Assembly: GCA_038144955.1 (NCBI GenBank)
Contig: JAYQOT010000017.1
Span: 1-42,557, forward strand
Source of the DNA: Ga0077527 sp038144955
GTDB lineage: Bacteria; Pseudomonadota; Gammaproteobacteria; Burkholderiales; SG8-41
Reading direction: 5' to 3'
Length of the DNA stretch: 42,557 nucleotides
Part shown: in pieces, positions 1 through 7,639 of the stretch
Numbering within the stretch: position 1 is the first letter of the stretch
Layout of the letters: the number at the start of each line of letters is the position of its first letter
The notes under the pieces: model-generated
What the model was told of the DNA's origin: nothing
Databases searched by the model: none
Seen by the model: only the letters and a program-made list of their open reading frames with translations
Translations under genes and position numbers: made by a program

Positions 1-435
1 CTGCAGATTCTGGCTGGCCTGGGCCAGACTCGTACAGGGCATGATGCCAAGTTCCCTGAACACGTACGCCGCAGCCATGCCGCGTTCTCCGCTGAGCATC
101 CCGTGCACGAGTACTGGTATGCCCAGTCTTTGCAGGCTCATCGCCAGCAGCGGCAACAGGTTGGGGTGATCGCGGGAGGCGCCGTAGCTCGGCATCAGCA
201 CCGCCCGCCACCGGGTATCCGGCGCGGTAATCTGGAAAACACGGGGATACAGCGCAGAAAGTACGCCCACCAGTTCCTGCTGCGTCAGCGGTCGCCGTTC
301 GATCAGGGCGAGCAAGCCACCGAGCTCCAGATCCGGAACACCGCCATCGAGTATGGCCGCGAACAGCGATTCGGCCTCGCTTTCGGACAGCGACTGCCCT
401 GCTGCCAATGTGTCTATACTCTGTCCCCATCCCAT
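1..435 (-). CDS. ybiB: YbiB/TrpD2-family protein (anthranilate phosphoribosyltransferase-like), 3' end missing
   Basis: The gene is read on the minus strand and runs off the left edge, so only the first 145 residues are present. It begins MGWGQSIDTLAAGQSLSESE and continues through an AILDGGVPDLELGGLLALIE segment and an RHHPNLLPL-like loop (seen here as SRDHPNLLPLLAMSL). These match the N-terminal helical domain and start of the phosphoribosyl-binding domain of the YbiB/TrpD2 family, relatives of TrpD. In characterised members these proteins bind nucleic acid rather than make tryptophan; that is family knowledge. The ATG at 435 is preceded by a good GGAGGC ribosome site seven bases away. A sigma-54 promoter lies about 50 bp upstream, suggesting nitrogen-related control. 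The function in this organism is not known. Confidence 0.8.
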   Translation of the reverse strand, partial: MGWGQSIDTLAAGQSLSESEAESLFAAILDGGVPDLELGGLLALIERRPLTQQELVGVLSALYPRVFQITAPDTRWRAVLMPSYGASRDHPNLLPLLAMSLQRLGIPVLVHGMLSGERGMAAAYVFRELGIMPCTSLAQASQNLQ

Positions 436-484
436 GTCTTTTGCCTCCGGCAGGTTCTGCCCGCAAATTGCCTGAGCAGGACAG

Positions 485-500
485 AGCAACCCCCGTGCCA
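485..500 (-). promoter_or_regulatory. Sigma-54 (RpoN) promoter for ybiB
   Basis: On the minus strand the sequence TGGCACGGGGGTTGCT fits the -24/-12 consensus TGGCAC-N5-TTGC(A/T) exactly, with GG and GC ten bases apart. It points toward ybiB. The start site would fall near 473, leaving an untranslated leader of about 38 nt that contains the GGAGGC ribosome site. Confidence 0.75.
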
Positions 501-582
501 TGCCCAACACAGGAGAAAACAGGGATTTATCAGGCAAAACCGCTGGATGACGCCACGCCGCGGTGCGTACTATTACTGCAGC

Positions 583-619
583 GCTTTATTTTGGTGCCGG
601 AAAATTCATGCTGCACCGC
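583..619 (-). promoter_or_regulatory. Possible NtrC-type enhancer sites
   Basis: GCTTTATTTTGGTGC (583-597) carries a TGGTGC half-site with the matching GC at its other end. A GCACC lies 16 bp beyond its GGTGC as an inverted repeat. These resemble NtrC half-sites and lie roughly 85-130 bp upstream of the sigma-54 promoter, a usual enhancer distance. The match is only partial, so another activator is possible. The rest of the 202-bp gap (436-637) shows nothing else clear. Confidence 0.35.
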
Positions 620-637
620 AGAAACGCGCGCCCCTGC

Positions 638-1396
638 TCAGTGCAACGGTTTGCGTGTCAGCGGCACGAACCGTACCGCCAGCACCTTGCGCCGATTGAC
701 CTCATTGCGCAGATTTTTTTCGACCAAGTACAGTGATTGAATGCCACCAGGCTCGCCGACCGGGATAACCATCCGCCCCCCTGGTGCCAGCTGGTCTATC
801 AGCGGCTGCGGCACATGCGGCGCAGCCGCAGTCACCATCACCGCGTCGAATGGCGATGCCTCCGGCCAGCCGGCGTAACCGTCACCGACGCGGGTCTGCA
901 CATTGCGATAGCCGGCATCAGTCAGTGCTTGAGCGGCAACACGTGCCAGGGGCTCGATGATTTCGATGGTATAGACCTGGCCGGCGATCTCCGCCAGCAC
1001 CGCAGCCTGATAGCCCGAGCCCGTTCCAACTTCAAGCACACGGGCTCCCGGCTGCAGATCCAGGAAATCGGTCATCAGCGCCACGATGAAAGGCTGCGAA
1101 ATGGTCTGACCGCTGCCGATTGCCAGGGGACGGTTGTCATAGGCCTGCACCGCCTGGGAGGATGGCACAAAACGATGGCGCTCGACCCTGCTCATCGCGC
1201 GCAGCGTCTTCTCGCCCAGCTCCGCGCGCCCGGTTTCATTGCGCGTATCCCGGGTCATTTGCCTGATCTCATCCACCATGCGTTGGCGCTGCATGGCGGC
1301 ATCGTCGGCGGCATCCCCACCCATCGTCACTCCCAGCAGCAAAGCCGCGACCACCCGCCGGATCGCCGTGCCACGGCTCACCGGATTCGCCGGCAT
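638..1396 (-). CDS. pcm: Protein-L-isoaspartate O-methyltransferase with signal peptide
   Basis: The family repairs isoaspartyl residues in damaged proteins using S-adenosylmethionine. The Rossmann motif I VLEVGTGSGYQAAVLAE is present, as are the family segments ISQPFIVALMTDFL and DAVMVTAAAPHVPQPLIDQL and the C-terminal GGRMVIPVGEP. The protein is longer than cytoplasmic Pcm because of an N-terminal charged stretch and hydrophobic run (RRVVAALLLGVTMGG) that looks like a signal peptide, so it may act in the periplasm. An in-frame ATG at 1420 lies inside the terminator hairpin of the upstream gene, so the ATG at 1396 is preferred. The ribosome site is weak in either case. It is probably transcribed separately from psiF upstream. 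Export of a SAM-dependent enzyme is unexpected, since SAM is cytoplasmic. Confidence 0.85.
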   Translation of the reverse strand: MPANPVSRGTAIRRVVAALLLGVTMGGDAADDAAMQRQRMVDEIRQMTRDTRNETGRAELGEKTLRAMSRVERHRFVPSSQAVQAYDNRPLAIGSGQTISQPFIVALMTDFLDLQPGARVLEVGTGSGYQAAVLAEIAGQVYTIEIIEPLARVAAQALTDAGYRNVQTRVGDGYAGWPEASPFDAVMVTAAAPHVPQPLIDQLAPGGRMVIPVGEPGGIQSLYLVEKNLRNEVNRRKVLAVRFVPLTRKPLH

Positions 1397-1404
1397 CTTT
1401 CCGC

Positions 1405-1438
1405 AAAAAGAAAAGGGCATACCGTTGCCAGTATGCCC
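1405..1438 (-). terminator. Rho-independent terminator after psiF-like gene
   Basis: On the minus strand a GGGCATA/TATGCCC stem (1415-1438, ten-base loop) is followed by TTTTCTTTTT (1405-1414). It follows the psiF-like gene and overlaps the first possible pcm start codon. A second perfect 7-bp hairpin, CCGCCGC-AAT-GCGGCGG, sits just before it at 1451-1467. Confidence 0.65.
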
Positions 1439-1478
1439 CCTCTTCCACTACCGCCGCAATGCGGCGGCATTCCTGATA

Positions 1479-1724
1479 TCAGCCCTTCAGGCACGAGCTC
1501 ATGAATTTCTTGCGATCGTCGCCGGACTTGCCCTCGGCCTTGATATTGCAGTCCTTCATCCGGTCCTGCTGCTTCTTCTGCGCGACAGTAGGTTCCTGGT
1601 TGGCTTTCTGCGATTTCTTCTCCGCAGCCGGAGCGCCTTTTTTGGCCTCGCCCTGAGGCTGCTGGGCATGGGCGGACGACAGCGCAAACAAGGTACAAAA
1701 TACTGCGGCTATCAGCGATTTCAT
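1479..1724 (-). CDS. psiF: PsiF-repeat secreted protein
   Basis: This is an 81-residue protein with a classic signal peptide (MKSLIAAVFCTLFALSSAHA, cleavage expected after AHA), a Lys/Ala/Gln-rich linker, and a C-terminal PsiF-type repeat with the pattern RMKDCN...KSGDDRKKFMSSCLKG. The two cysteines probably form a disulfide in the periplasm. The E. coli homologue is induced by phosphate starvation, but its biochemical role is unknown. The ATG at 1724 is chosen because AGGAG precedes it closely and it begins the signal peptide; an earlier in-frame start would add a meaningless 21-residue extension. No pho box was recognised upstream. It is followed by a good terminator. Confidence 0.75.
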   Translation of the reverse strand: MKSLIAAVFCTLFALSSAHAQQPQGEAKKGAPAAEKKSQKANQEPTVAQKKQQDRMKDCNIKAEGKSGDDRKKFMSSCLKG

Positions 1725-1773
1725 TTCATTCTCCTCAAAGGTGTCGAACGGCCCGATCAGGCCGCAAAGTCGT

Positions 1774-1796
1774 CTTACCGGCACCACGCCGGCAAG
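1774..1796 (-). terminator. Stem-loop after the LLM-monooxygenase operon
   Basis: A 9-bp stem (CTTGCCGGC / GCCGGTAAG on the minus strand, one G-T pair) with loop GTGGT lies just after the monooxygenase stop codon. There is no U-tract, so it may be a factor-assisted terminator or an RNA end protector. Confidence 0.4.
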
Positions 1797-1826
1797 CCCG
1801 ATGCACCCGTTAACGCGCCGTGGAGA

Positions 1827-2849
1827 TTACGGATGACAGAGACCGAAGGCGCCGGCGACCAGTTCGTAGGAATGCAGCCGGGTGTCGTAGTCGCCGGTGA
1901 TGGTAATCACCATCAGTTCATCAGCCTGGAATTCCGCCTGGATCTCCAGTAGTCGCTGTTTGACGACATCCGGAGTGCCCAGCACAACGCGGCGGCGGTG
2001 ATGGGCGATGCGCTGGCGATCAACATCCGTGTAGGGATAACGCTCGGCTTCTTCCAGCGTCGGCACCGGGGCGTTGACGCCGTAATCCATGTTCAGCCGG
2101 CGCAGATCGACGCTCTGCGCCAGCCGTTCGGCCTGTTCCTGCGAGTCCGCGCAGATCACGAATACACAAACCAGTGCATGAGGCTGCGGTTCGCGCGACG
2201 AGGGCTGGTAGCGTTTTTTGAAATCTCGCATCACCAAGTCGCCGCCGCGCGCGCTGATGAAGTGCGCGAAGGCAAAACGCAAGCCGAGCTGCGCCGCCAG
2301 CGCACCGCTGTAGTCGGATGAACCCAGCAGCCAGATCTGCGGGCTGCCCGGACCTGCGGGCTGCGCCTTGACCTGGCGGAACGGATGCCCCTCTGGAATA
2401 TCGTCATCGAGATAGGCCGCGAGGTACTGCACCTGCTCCGGAAAATCATCCGCCGAGGGATAACGCCCCTGTCCCATCGCCATCGCGGTGGCCTGATCGC
2501 CACCCGGCGCGCGGCCGATGCCGAGGTCGATGCGTCCCGGAAACAACGCTTCGAGCATGCGGAACTGTTCGGCAATTTTCAGCGGGCTGTAATAGGGCAA
2601 CAATACGCCGCCGGTACCCACTCGCAGGGTGGATGTGGCAGCCGCGACCCGCGTCACCAGGATTTCCGGGCAGGGATCGGCCAGCGCCATGATCGAATGA
2701 TGCTCGGCGCACCAGTAACGGTAATAACCCAGCTTTTCCGCTGCCTGGGCGAGGCGTATGGTCTGCTGGATCGCCTGCTGCGGCGTGTGGCCACTGATGA
2801 TCGGTGACTGGTCGAGGACGCTGAGTTTGAGCGGTGCTGATTGCGTCAT
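1827..2849 (-). CDS. LLM-class flavin-dependent oxidoreductase (MsnO8-type)
   Basis: This 340-residue protein has the bacterial-luciferase-like TIM-barrel pattern of the single-component MsnO8 group: LSVLDQSPI at the N terminus, RYWCAEHHS, LRVGTGGVLLPYYSPLKIAEQFRMLE, PGRIDLGIGRAPGGD and, near the end, LGTPDVVKQRLLEI. These enzymes use reduced FMN (or F420 in other clades) to oxidise small organic molecules. The substrate cannot be read from sequence. Its ATG directly follows the TAA stop of the deacetylase gene with no spacing, so translation is probably coupled. It is the last gene of a four-gene operon. Confidence 0.85.
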   Translation of the reverse strand: MTQSAPLKLSVLDQSPIISGHTPQQAIQQTIRLAQAAEKLGYYRYWCAEHHSIMALADPCPEILVTRVAAATSTLRVGTGGVLLPYYSPLKIAEQFRMLEALFPGRIDLGIGRAPGGDQATAMAMGQGRYPSADDFPEQVQYLAAYLDDDIPEGHPFRQVKAQPAGPGSPQIWLLGSSDYSGALAAQLGLRFAFAHFISARGGDLVMRDFKKRYQPSSREPQPHALVCVFVICADSQEQAERLAQSVDLRRLNMDYGVNAPVPTLEEAERYPYTDVDRQRIAHHRRRVVLGTPDVVKQRLLEIQAEFQADELMVITITGDYDTRLHSYELVAGAFGLCHP

Positions 2850-3806
2850 TTATTTTTCCGAGCCCCGAATAAAAGCGTCGAGTACACCACACCATCCCAA
2901 AGCAAGATTGTTGCGGTTGTAACCGCCCCCGCCGAATCCCATGATGCGGCCCTGGCACAACTCGTTGGCCAGCACGCACAGCCTCTGAGCGGCATGGACA
3001 TGCGCACGCGGCGTGTACTGCAGGTGCGCCAGCGGATCGCCAGCAATGCTGTCGGCGCCGGCCTGGAACACGATGAACTCGGGCTTGTGCCGGCGCAGAT
3101 GGTCTTCGACGCGCTCCCACGCCTCCATGAACTGCGGATCGCCGGCGCCGGGCTGCATCGGGATGTTGAGCTTCAGGCCTACGCCGCCGCCCTTGCCGCG
3201 CTCGCTATCGGCACCGGTGCCCGGATAGAGAAAGCGGCCGTCTTCATGAATGTCGGCATAAACCAGATCAGGATCGGATTCGTACGGGTAATACAGACCG
3301 TCGCCGTGATGAACGTCGATGTCGACATAGGCGACGCGCTTGATCCCGTATTCGCTGCGCAGCGTATCGATCACCACGCCGCAGTCGTTGAACACGCAGA
3401 ATCCGGCGGCGCGGTCGCGTGCCGCGTGGTGCAGCCCGCCGATCGGCTGGAAGGTACGCAGCACTTCACCCGCCATGATGCGCTTGAGACCTTCCAGCGC
3501 AGCGCCGACGACATGGGCCGAAGCTTCGTAGACACCCGGAAACGCCGGCGTGTCACCGGCATCGATGGAACCGTAGCCGCGCTCCGAAAACTGCTGCACG
3601 CGCTGCACATGCTGTTCGCCGTGGAAGCGCTCGATTTCTTCCGCCGATGCCGCTCGCGAGCCGCAGAGCTCGGCGGATTTATCCAGCTTCTGCCGCGAGG
3701 CTTCACGCCAGAATGCGTCCTGGCGATCCGGCCCCCAGGGATGCCCGTCAGGGAAACCGTAACCACCCAGTGCTTCATCGACATACAACGCCACTTCCGC
3801 TTTCAT
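2850..3806 (-). CDS. Histone deacetylase family protein (class II/AcuC-like)
   Basis: This 318-residue protein carries the zinc deacetylase core: GGLHHAARDRAAGFCVFND (active-site His pair near 126-127), YVDIDVHHGDG (zinc ligands near Asp164 and His166), a later Asp in FQAGADSIAGDPL, and GFGGGGYN with the likely catalytic Tyr. Bacterial members remove acetyl or acyl groups from polyamines, acetoin-related metabolites or lysines, and which one applies here is unknown. The start has an AGGAGG site seven bases upstream. It sits 19 bp after the radical SAM gene and abuts the monooxygenase gene, in the same operon. Confidence 0.88.
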   Translation of the reverse strand: MKAEVALYVDEALGGYGFPDGHPWGPDRQDAFWREASRQKLDKSAELCGSRAASAEEIERFHGEQHVQRVQQFSERGYGSIDAGDTPAFPGVYEASAHVVGAALEGLKRIMAGEVLRTFQPIGGLHHAARDRAAGFCVFNDCGVVIDTLRSEYGIKRVAYVDIDVHHGDGLYYPYESDPDLVYADIHEDGRFLYPGTGADSERGKGGGVGLKLNIPMQPGAGDPQFMEAWERVEDHLRRHKPEFIVFQAGADSIAGDPLAHLQYTPRAHVHAAQRLCVLANELCQGRIMGFGGGGYNRNNLALGWCGVLDAFIRGSEK

Positions 3807-3825
3807 GCTGCCTCCTGGACTTGCC

Positions 3826-4929
3826 TCAGAACAGACTACCCTGTTTCGCCGCGCCCGGCACCCGGAACAACCCGGTATTCCTCCTCACACCCTCGCCGCG
3901 CCGCGCGCGGTTGAGTCCAGCCTTGTTGCAGGCAATTGCGAACCGCTGTTGCAGCAGGCCGGCGAATTCGCCGGCGCCGCTCATGCGACTGCCGAACTGC
4001 GGATCGTTGTCCCGACCGCCGCGCATCGCGTGCACGCGGCTCATCACGTGTTCCGCCTTCAGGGGGTAGTGACGTTCCAGCCATTCGCGGAACAACGTTT
4101 TCACTTCGTAGGGCAGACGCAGCAGCACGTAACCCGCACGTTGCGCGCCATGGGCGGCGGCCGCTTCGATGATCGCTTCAATCTCGTGGTCATTGAGAAA
4201 CGGGATCACCGGCGCCACCATCGTTCCGGCGGGAATCCCCGCTTCCGCCAGCGCGCGTATCGCCTGCAGGCGCCGCGCCGGGGCCGTGCAGCGCGGCTCC
4301 ATGCGTCGTGCCAGCTCGTGATCCAGTGTTGTCACTGACACAAACACCTCTGCCAGTCCTTTTTTTGCCATCGCGCCGAGAATGTCAATGTCACGCTCGA
4401 GAAGCGCATTCTTGGTGACTATGCCCACCGGCTGGTTGAACTCGGCGCAGACCTCGAGAATGCCGCGCGTGATGCGCCGTTCACGTTCCGCCGGCTGATA
4501 GGGATCGGTGTTGGCGCCCAGCGCAATCAACTCGCACCGGTAGCCGGGCTTCGACAGCTCTTTCCGCAGCAGCTCGGGTGCGTTGACCTTGGCGAAAATC
4601 CGCGTCTCGAAATCGATGCCCGGCGACAGGTTGCGATAGGCGTGGCTCGGACGCGCATAGCAATAAATGCAGCCGTGCTCGCAGCCCTGGTAGGGATTGA
4701 TGGACTGCGTGAACGGAATGTCGGGCGAGTCGTTGCGGGCAATCACCGATTTCGCGCGCTCATCGGTGACCACGGTTTTCAGCGCACGCTCTTCTTCGTG
4801 CGCCGCAGTCTCCCATCCGTCATCGAAGGCCTCGCGTTCAGCATGTTCGAAACGCCCTTCGGGATTGATACCCGCACCGCGGCCCTTGCGCGGGTCGACG
4901 TGCTTGCCCGATAGCGTGCGCAAAGCCAT
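3826..4929 (-). CDS. PA0069-family radical SAM protein
   Basis: This 367-residue protein contains the radical SAM cluster motif CEHGCIYC (Cys83, 87, 90) after the characteristic IPFTQSINPYQG segment, as in the PA0069/Rv2578c family. That family is distantly related to spore photoproduct lyase. Its reaction is not established. An N-terminal GRGAGINPEGRFE stretch, also seen in the family, precedes the barrel. The start is only two bases after the thioesterase stop, so the two genes are almost certainly co-transcribed. The C terminus ends in a basic tail (RARRGEGVRRNTGLFRVPGA). Confidence 0.88.
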   Translation of the reverse strand: MALRTLSGKHVDPRKGRGAGINPEGRFEHAEREAFDDGWETAAHEEERALKTVVTDERAKSVIARNDSPDIPFTQSINPYQGCEHGCIYCYARPSHAYRNLSPGIDFETRIFAKVNAPELLRKELSKPGYRCELIALGANTDPYQPAERERRITRGILEVCAEFNQPVGIVTKNALLERDIDILGAMAKKGLAEVFVSVTTLDHELARRMEPRCTAPARRLQAIRALAEAGIPAGTMVAPVIPFLNDHEIEAIIEAAAAHGAQRAGYVLLRLPYEVKTLFREWLERHYPLKAEHVMSRVHAMRGGRDNDPQFGSRMSGAGEFAGLLQQRFAIACNKAGLNRARRGEGVRRNTGLFRVPGAAKQGSLF

Positions 4930-4931
4930 GG

Positions 4932-5900
4932 CTATTCGGTTTTGAAGGCGTGGGTGGTCATCAGCTCGAACACCTTGCGCGGCCGACCGTCCTTGCCACG
5001 GCAGGTGACCTCGGTGCGTACCACCGCAATCAACCGGCCATGGTGCACCACCTTCGACCGGACTTTCAGCGTGCGCCCTTCCCCGGGACTGATGTACCAG
5101 GCCGAAATCGCGGTCAGCGACCAGTGCGGCGTCAGCGCTGCAATCGCGTTTTCAGCGGCCAGCCCGAGCAGGATGCCGCCCTGCACATGGCCGACGCGGT
5201 TGCCGATGTGCGGCCCGTTTTTCACTGTCGACTGCGCCGTGCCTGACGCATGTTTCGCCTGTACGCCCCAGAAACGCTGGATGAACGAACCACCCTGGCT
5301 GCGCACGTCGGCGAGTACCGCATCGGCGACGCTCAGCACCTTCTTTTCGTCAGGGCGCAGCTTGCCGCCGATGTCCGGCGTCGGATTCTCGCCGCGACGA
5401 CGATGCGGCACCGGGTGCAACTCCACGCCTTTGGGCGGTTTCAGCACCATGAACGTAGCGCCGCCCGTGCACACCAGCCCCGCGTCATTGCGGATCTCCA
5501 GCGTGCTTATACCCTGTTGTCCCGAGGCGCCCTGTACGAAACCGTGCATCGCTCCGCGTCCGGCAAGGCGTCCGCTGCGCGGCGCGCCGGTGAACTGCAG
5601 ATTCATCGTTACCGTCGCCAGTCGCGTGTGCGGTTCAAGACCCGCGCGCACCGCCGCGGCCATCACCAGGTCGGCGAGGATCGCGAAGCCCGACAGGTTC
5701 AACTGGCCATCGGCATCGGCGCAGTGCGGCCTCACGTCCACCGACAGCGCGGTGTAATCAGTGCCGACATGATCGTAGGAGAGATCGAGAAAATTGCCGG
5801 CGAAGTGATAGCCCGGCTCGCGGTTGAGCGCGATGCCGCGCAGCACCTGCGCGCGGATCGTATCGAGTTCACTGACAGCGGAATGTATTGCGGTATCCAT
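4932..5900 (-). CDS. Tandem hot-dog acyl-CoA thioesterase (PaaI-like)
   Basis: The 322-residue product appears to hold two hot-dog folds. The first spans roughly residues 25-150 (LNLSGFAILADLVMAAAVR helix, then TRLATVTMNLQFTGAPRSG). The second spans roughly residues 200-320 (RVGHVQGGILLGLAAENAIAAL helix, then LTAISAWYISPGEGRTLKV). Both have the layout of PaaI/thioesterase proteins, which hydrolyse acyl-CoA thioesters. The acyl group is not known. The ATG at 5900 is preferred over a GTG at 5942, which adds a basic, non-conserved tail; the ribosome site is weak. It is the first gene of the operon ending with the LLM monooxygenase. Confidence 0.78.
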   Translation of the reverse strand: MDTAIHSAVSELDTIRAQVLRGIALNREPGYHFAGNFLDLSYDHVGTDYTALSVDVRPHCADADGQLNLSGFAILADLVMAAAVRAGLEPHTRLATVTMNLQFTGAPRSGRLAGRGAMHGFVQGASGQQGISTLEIRNDAGLVCTGGATFMVLKPPKGVELHPVPHRRRGENPTPDIGGKLRPDEKKVLSVADAVLADVRSQGGSFIQRFWGVQAKHASGTAQSTVKNGPHIGNRVGHVQGGILLGLAAENAIAALTPHWSLTAISAWYISPGEGRTLKVRSKVVHHGRLIAVVRTEVTCRGKDGRPRKVFELMTTHAFKTE

Positions 5901-5949
5901 GCCTGATTGTAACAAGCGGACTTTGCCCGGCGGTCGTGGCACGCACCGG

Positions 5950-5990
5950 AAAAGTCTGTATAACTATATGTTTTTATTTATTTTTCAGGG
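5950..5990 (-). promoter_or_regulatory. AT-rich leader, candidate promoter of thioesterase operon
   Basis: An AT-rich patch contains two possible -10 hexamers on the minus strand, TATACA (5957-5962) and TATAGT (5963-5968). No convincing -35 is visible. It lies in the 73-bp gap between the DUF2520 gene and the thioesterase gene. Confidence 0.3.
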
Positions 5991-6852
5991 TCCGCTCAAC
6001 CTCATCCAGTGCCGCCACGGACGCCCCGCCCTGGCGGCGCGCGAGATCGAGCGCGACATCATTGAGCGCGCGATATGCCCCCGCAATGCGCGGATCAAGT
6101 GCCTGCAACGCTGCGAGCTGGCGCGCGACCACTGCAGCATCCCCACGCGCCACCGGCCCGGTCAGCGCACGAGTGGTGCCCAATGCGAACACATTGTCGA
6201 GAGTCTCGCGTACCAGCGGTTCCATCATCGCCTGTGCCGCAGTGCGCTCAAGTCCGGCGCTTTCGTACGCACGCAACCCCGTTTCCATCAACGCAGTCAA
6301 AGCGTTGCACACCAGGACTGAACCGGCGTGATACAGGGTCTTGCCGGCGGCTTCGATACGCGACACCCTGGCGCCGAGTTTTTCGAACAGCGGGATGATT
6401 ACCGTCAGTGCCGCGTCATCTCCTTCAACTGCACAATAGGTGCCGGCAAAGGTGTTCACGGCAATCGCCGGATCGGCAAAGCTTTTCAGCGGATGCAGGC
6501 TGGCAACCTGCGCACCCATGGCCCTGAGCGGTGCCAGAACGTCCGAGGACAATGCACCACTGCAATGAAAGGCGACGTCGCCGCTGCGCACGCTGCCGGC
6601 TCCCGCCAGAGCTGTCGCAACCGGTTCTATCCCCGCATCGTGCGGTGTCAGCAACCAAAGCTCAGCCGGCCGGGCCCCGGCCGGCGCCCCCAGTGCACGC
6701 CCGCCTCCGATGAATTGAATTGCAGATTGCGCAGATGCCTCGTTCTCGCCCACCACATCCTGCACCGCGCACGCGCCAGCCTGCTGCAACAGTCTGCCCA
6801 GCGTGCGGCCCACACGACCGGGACCGACGATGTTCAGCCTGAGCTGCGTCAT
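5974..6852 (-). CDS. Rossmann-like and DUF2520 domain protein
   Basis: The N terminus LNIVGPGRVGRTLGRLL is a dinucleotide-binding GxGxxG fold. The middle part FHCSGALSSDVLAPLRAMGAQ followed by ASLHPLKSF and the helical C-terminal half match the Rossmann plus DUF2520 arrangement, an NADP-dependent dehydrogenase-like family of unknown substrate. The ATG at 6852 is chosen because it starts the beta strand directly and overlaps the upstream TPR gene's stop codon by four bases (ATGA). A longer in-frame reading would extend 47 residues into that gene. Translation is probably coupled to it. Confidence 0.82.
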   Translation of the reverse strand: MTQLRLNIVGPGRVGRTLGRLLQQAGACAVQDVVGENEASAQSAIQFIGGGRALGAPAGARPAELWLLTPHDAGIEPVATALAGAGSVRSGDVAFHCSGALSSDVLAPLRAMGAQVASLHPLKSFADPAIAVNTFAGTYCAVEGDDAALTVIIPLFEKLGARVSRIEAAGKTLYHAGSVLVCNALTALMETGLRAYESAGLERTAAQAMMEPLVRETLDNVFALGTTRALTGPVARGDAAVVARQLAALQALDPRIAGAYRALNDVALDLARRQGGASVAALDEVERTLKNK

Positions 6853-7565
6853 TTCGGGTCCGGCATCAGCTGTCTCAGCCGCACGAGGAAATCTTCCGGC
6901 ACCGTATATCCGGCGGCCTGGGCGCGGCGGACTTTTTCCCAAGCTTCTTTCGCCTTCTTCTGCTCGAGCAACACCTGCGCCCAGCGATACCACGCAACGG
7001 CGTAACCAGGATCGAGCCGCATGGTCTCTGCGAACTGGAGGTTGGCACGCTCGAAATATTTGTTGCGCTCCTTGGGGTTCTCATGAGGAATCAGTGTCGC
7101 GCAAAACCCGTAGGCAACCCCGGAATCCGACATCACCGCCACGCGCTGGAACTTGTCATTCACCAGCTCCCGTGCCTTTGCAAACTGCTGCAGCGCACTG
7201 TCACACTCCTTCCGGCGCAGCAGCACACGGCCAAAACCCCAGTACGGCTGGTGGTTGTTGGGATCGAGCAGCCACGACTGGTTGTAGCGGCGCATTGCAA
7301 AATCGAGATTGTTCTGGCGCAGGAACTCCTCACCCTGCGCATACCATTCCCGGCTCGCCTTGGCGCGGCTGCCGTAGGTCTTGACCGCGGTAGCGATGAA
7401 ATGCTCGTCGAGAATTTTCAGGTGCTCGGAACGCTCGATGTCGGGCTGGCCGTACATCGGAAAATTGTCGATCCGCCGCTTGTCGGTCTGGGCCGCGACG
7501 GAAAAAGATATCGCAGTCAGGACAATGAACAGACAAAACTTTTTGGGAGAAAAAAGTATACGCAT
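6849..7565 (-). CDS. Secreted TPR-repeat protein
   Basis: A signal peptide (FCLFIVLTAISFSVAAQ) leads into a 215-residue mature protein with at least three tetratricopeptide-like units: NNLDFAMRRYNQSWLLDPNN, KECDSALQQFAKAREL and a later one, RANLQFAETMRLDPGYAVAW. TPR units mediate protein contacts, so it is probably a periplasmic scaffold or adaptor. No enzyme motif is present and the precise role is unknown. The upstream gap contains a terminator for the GST gene, so it likely has its own promoter. Confidence 0.72.
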   Translation of the reverse strand: MRILFSPKKFCLFIVLTAISFSVAAQTDKRRIDNFPMYGQPDIERSEHLKILDEHFIATAVKTYGSRAKASREWYAQGEEFLRQNNLDFAMRRYNQSWLLDPNNHQPYWGFGRVLLRRKECDSALQQFAKARELVNDKFQRVAVMSDSGVAYGFCATLIPHENPKERNKYFERANLQFAETMRLDPGYAVAWYRWAQVLLEQKKAKEAWEKVRRAQAAGYTVPEDFLVRLRQLMPDPK

Positions 7566-7575
7566 ATGTGGCTTG

Positions 7576-7600
7576 CAAAAATCTCAGTGCGGCGCACTGC
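7576..7600 (-). terminator. Rho-independent terminator after GST gene
   Basis: On the minus strand the inverted repeat CAGTGCG-C-CGCACTG (7585-7599) is followed by AGATTTTT. It separates the Bug-GST operon from the TPR gene. Confidence 0.55.
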
Positions 7601-7639
7601 TTCCACCCGCAAGATAACACCACCGTTCAATTCAAGCGC

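Noticed and set aside
2841..3914. Plus-strand open frame opposite the deacetylase gene
   Set aside because: It is antisense to a strong zinc-deacetylase match and has no domain.
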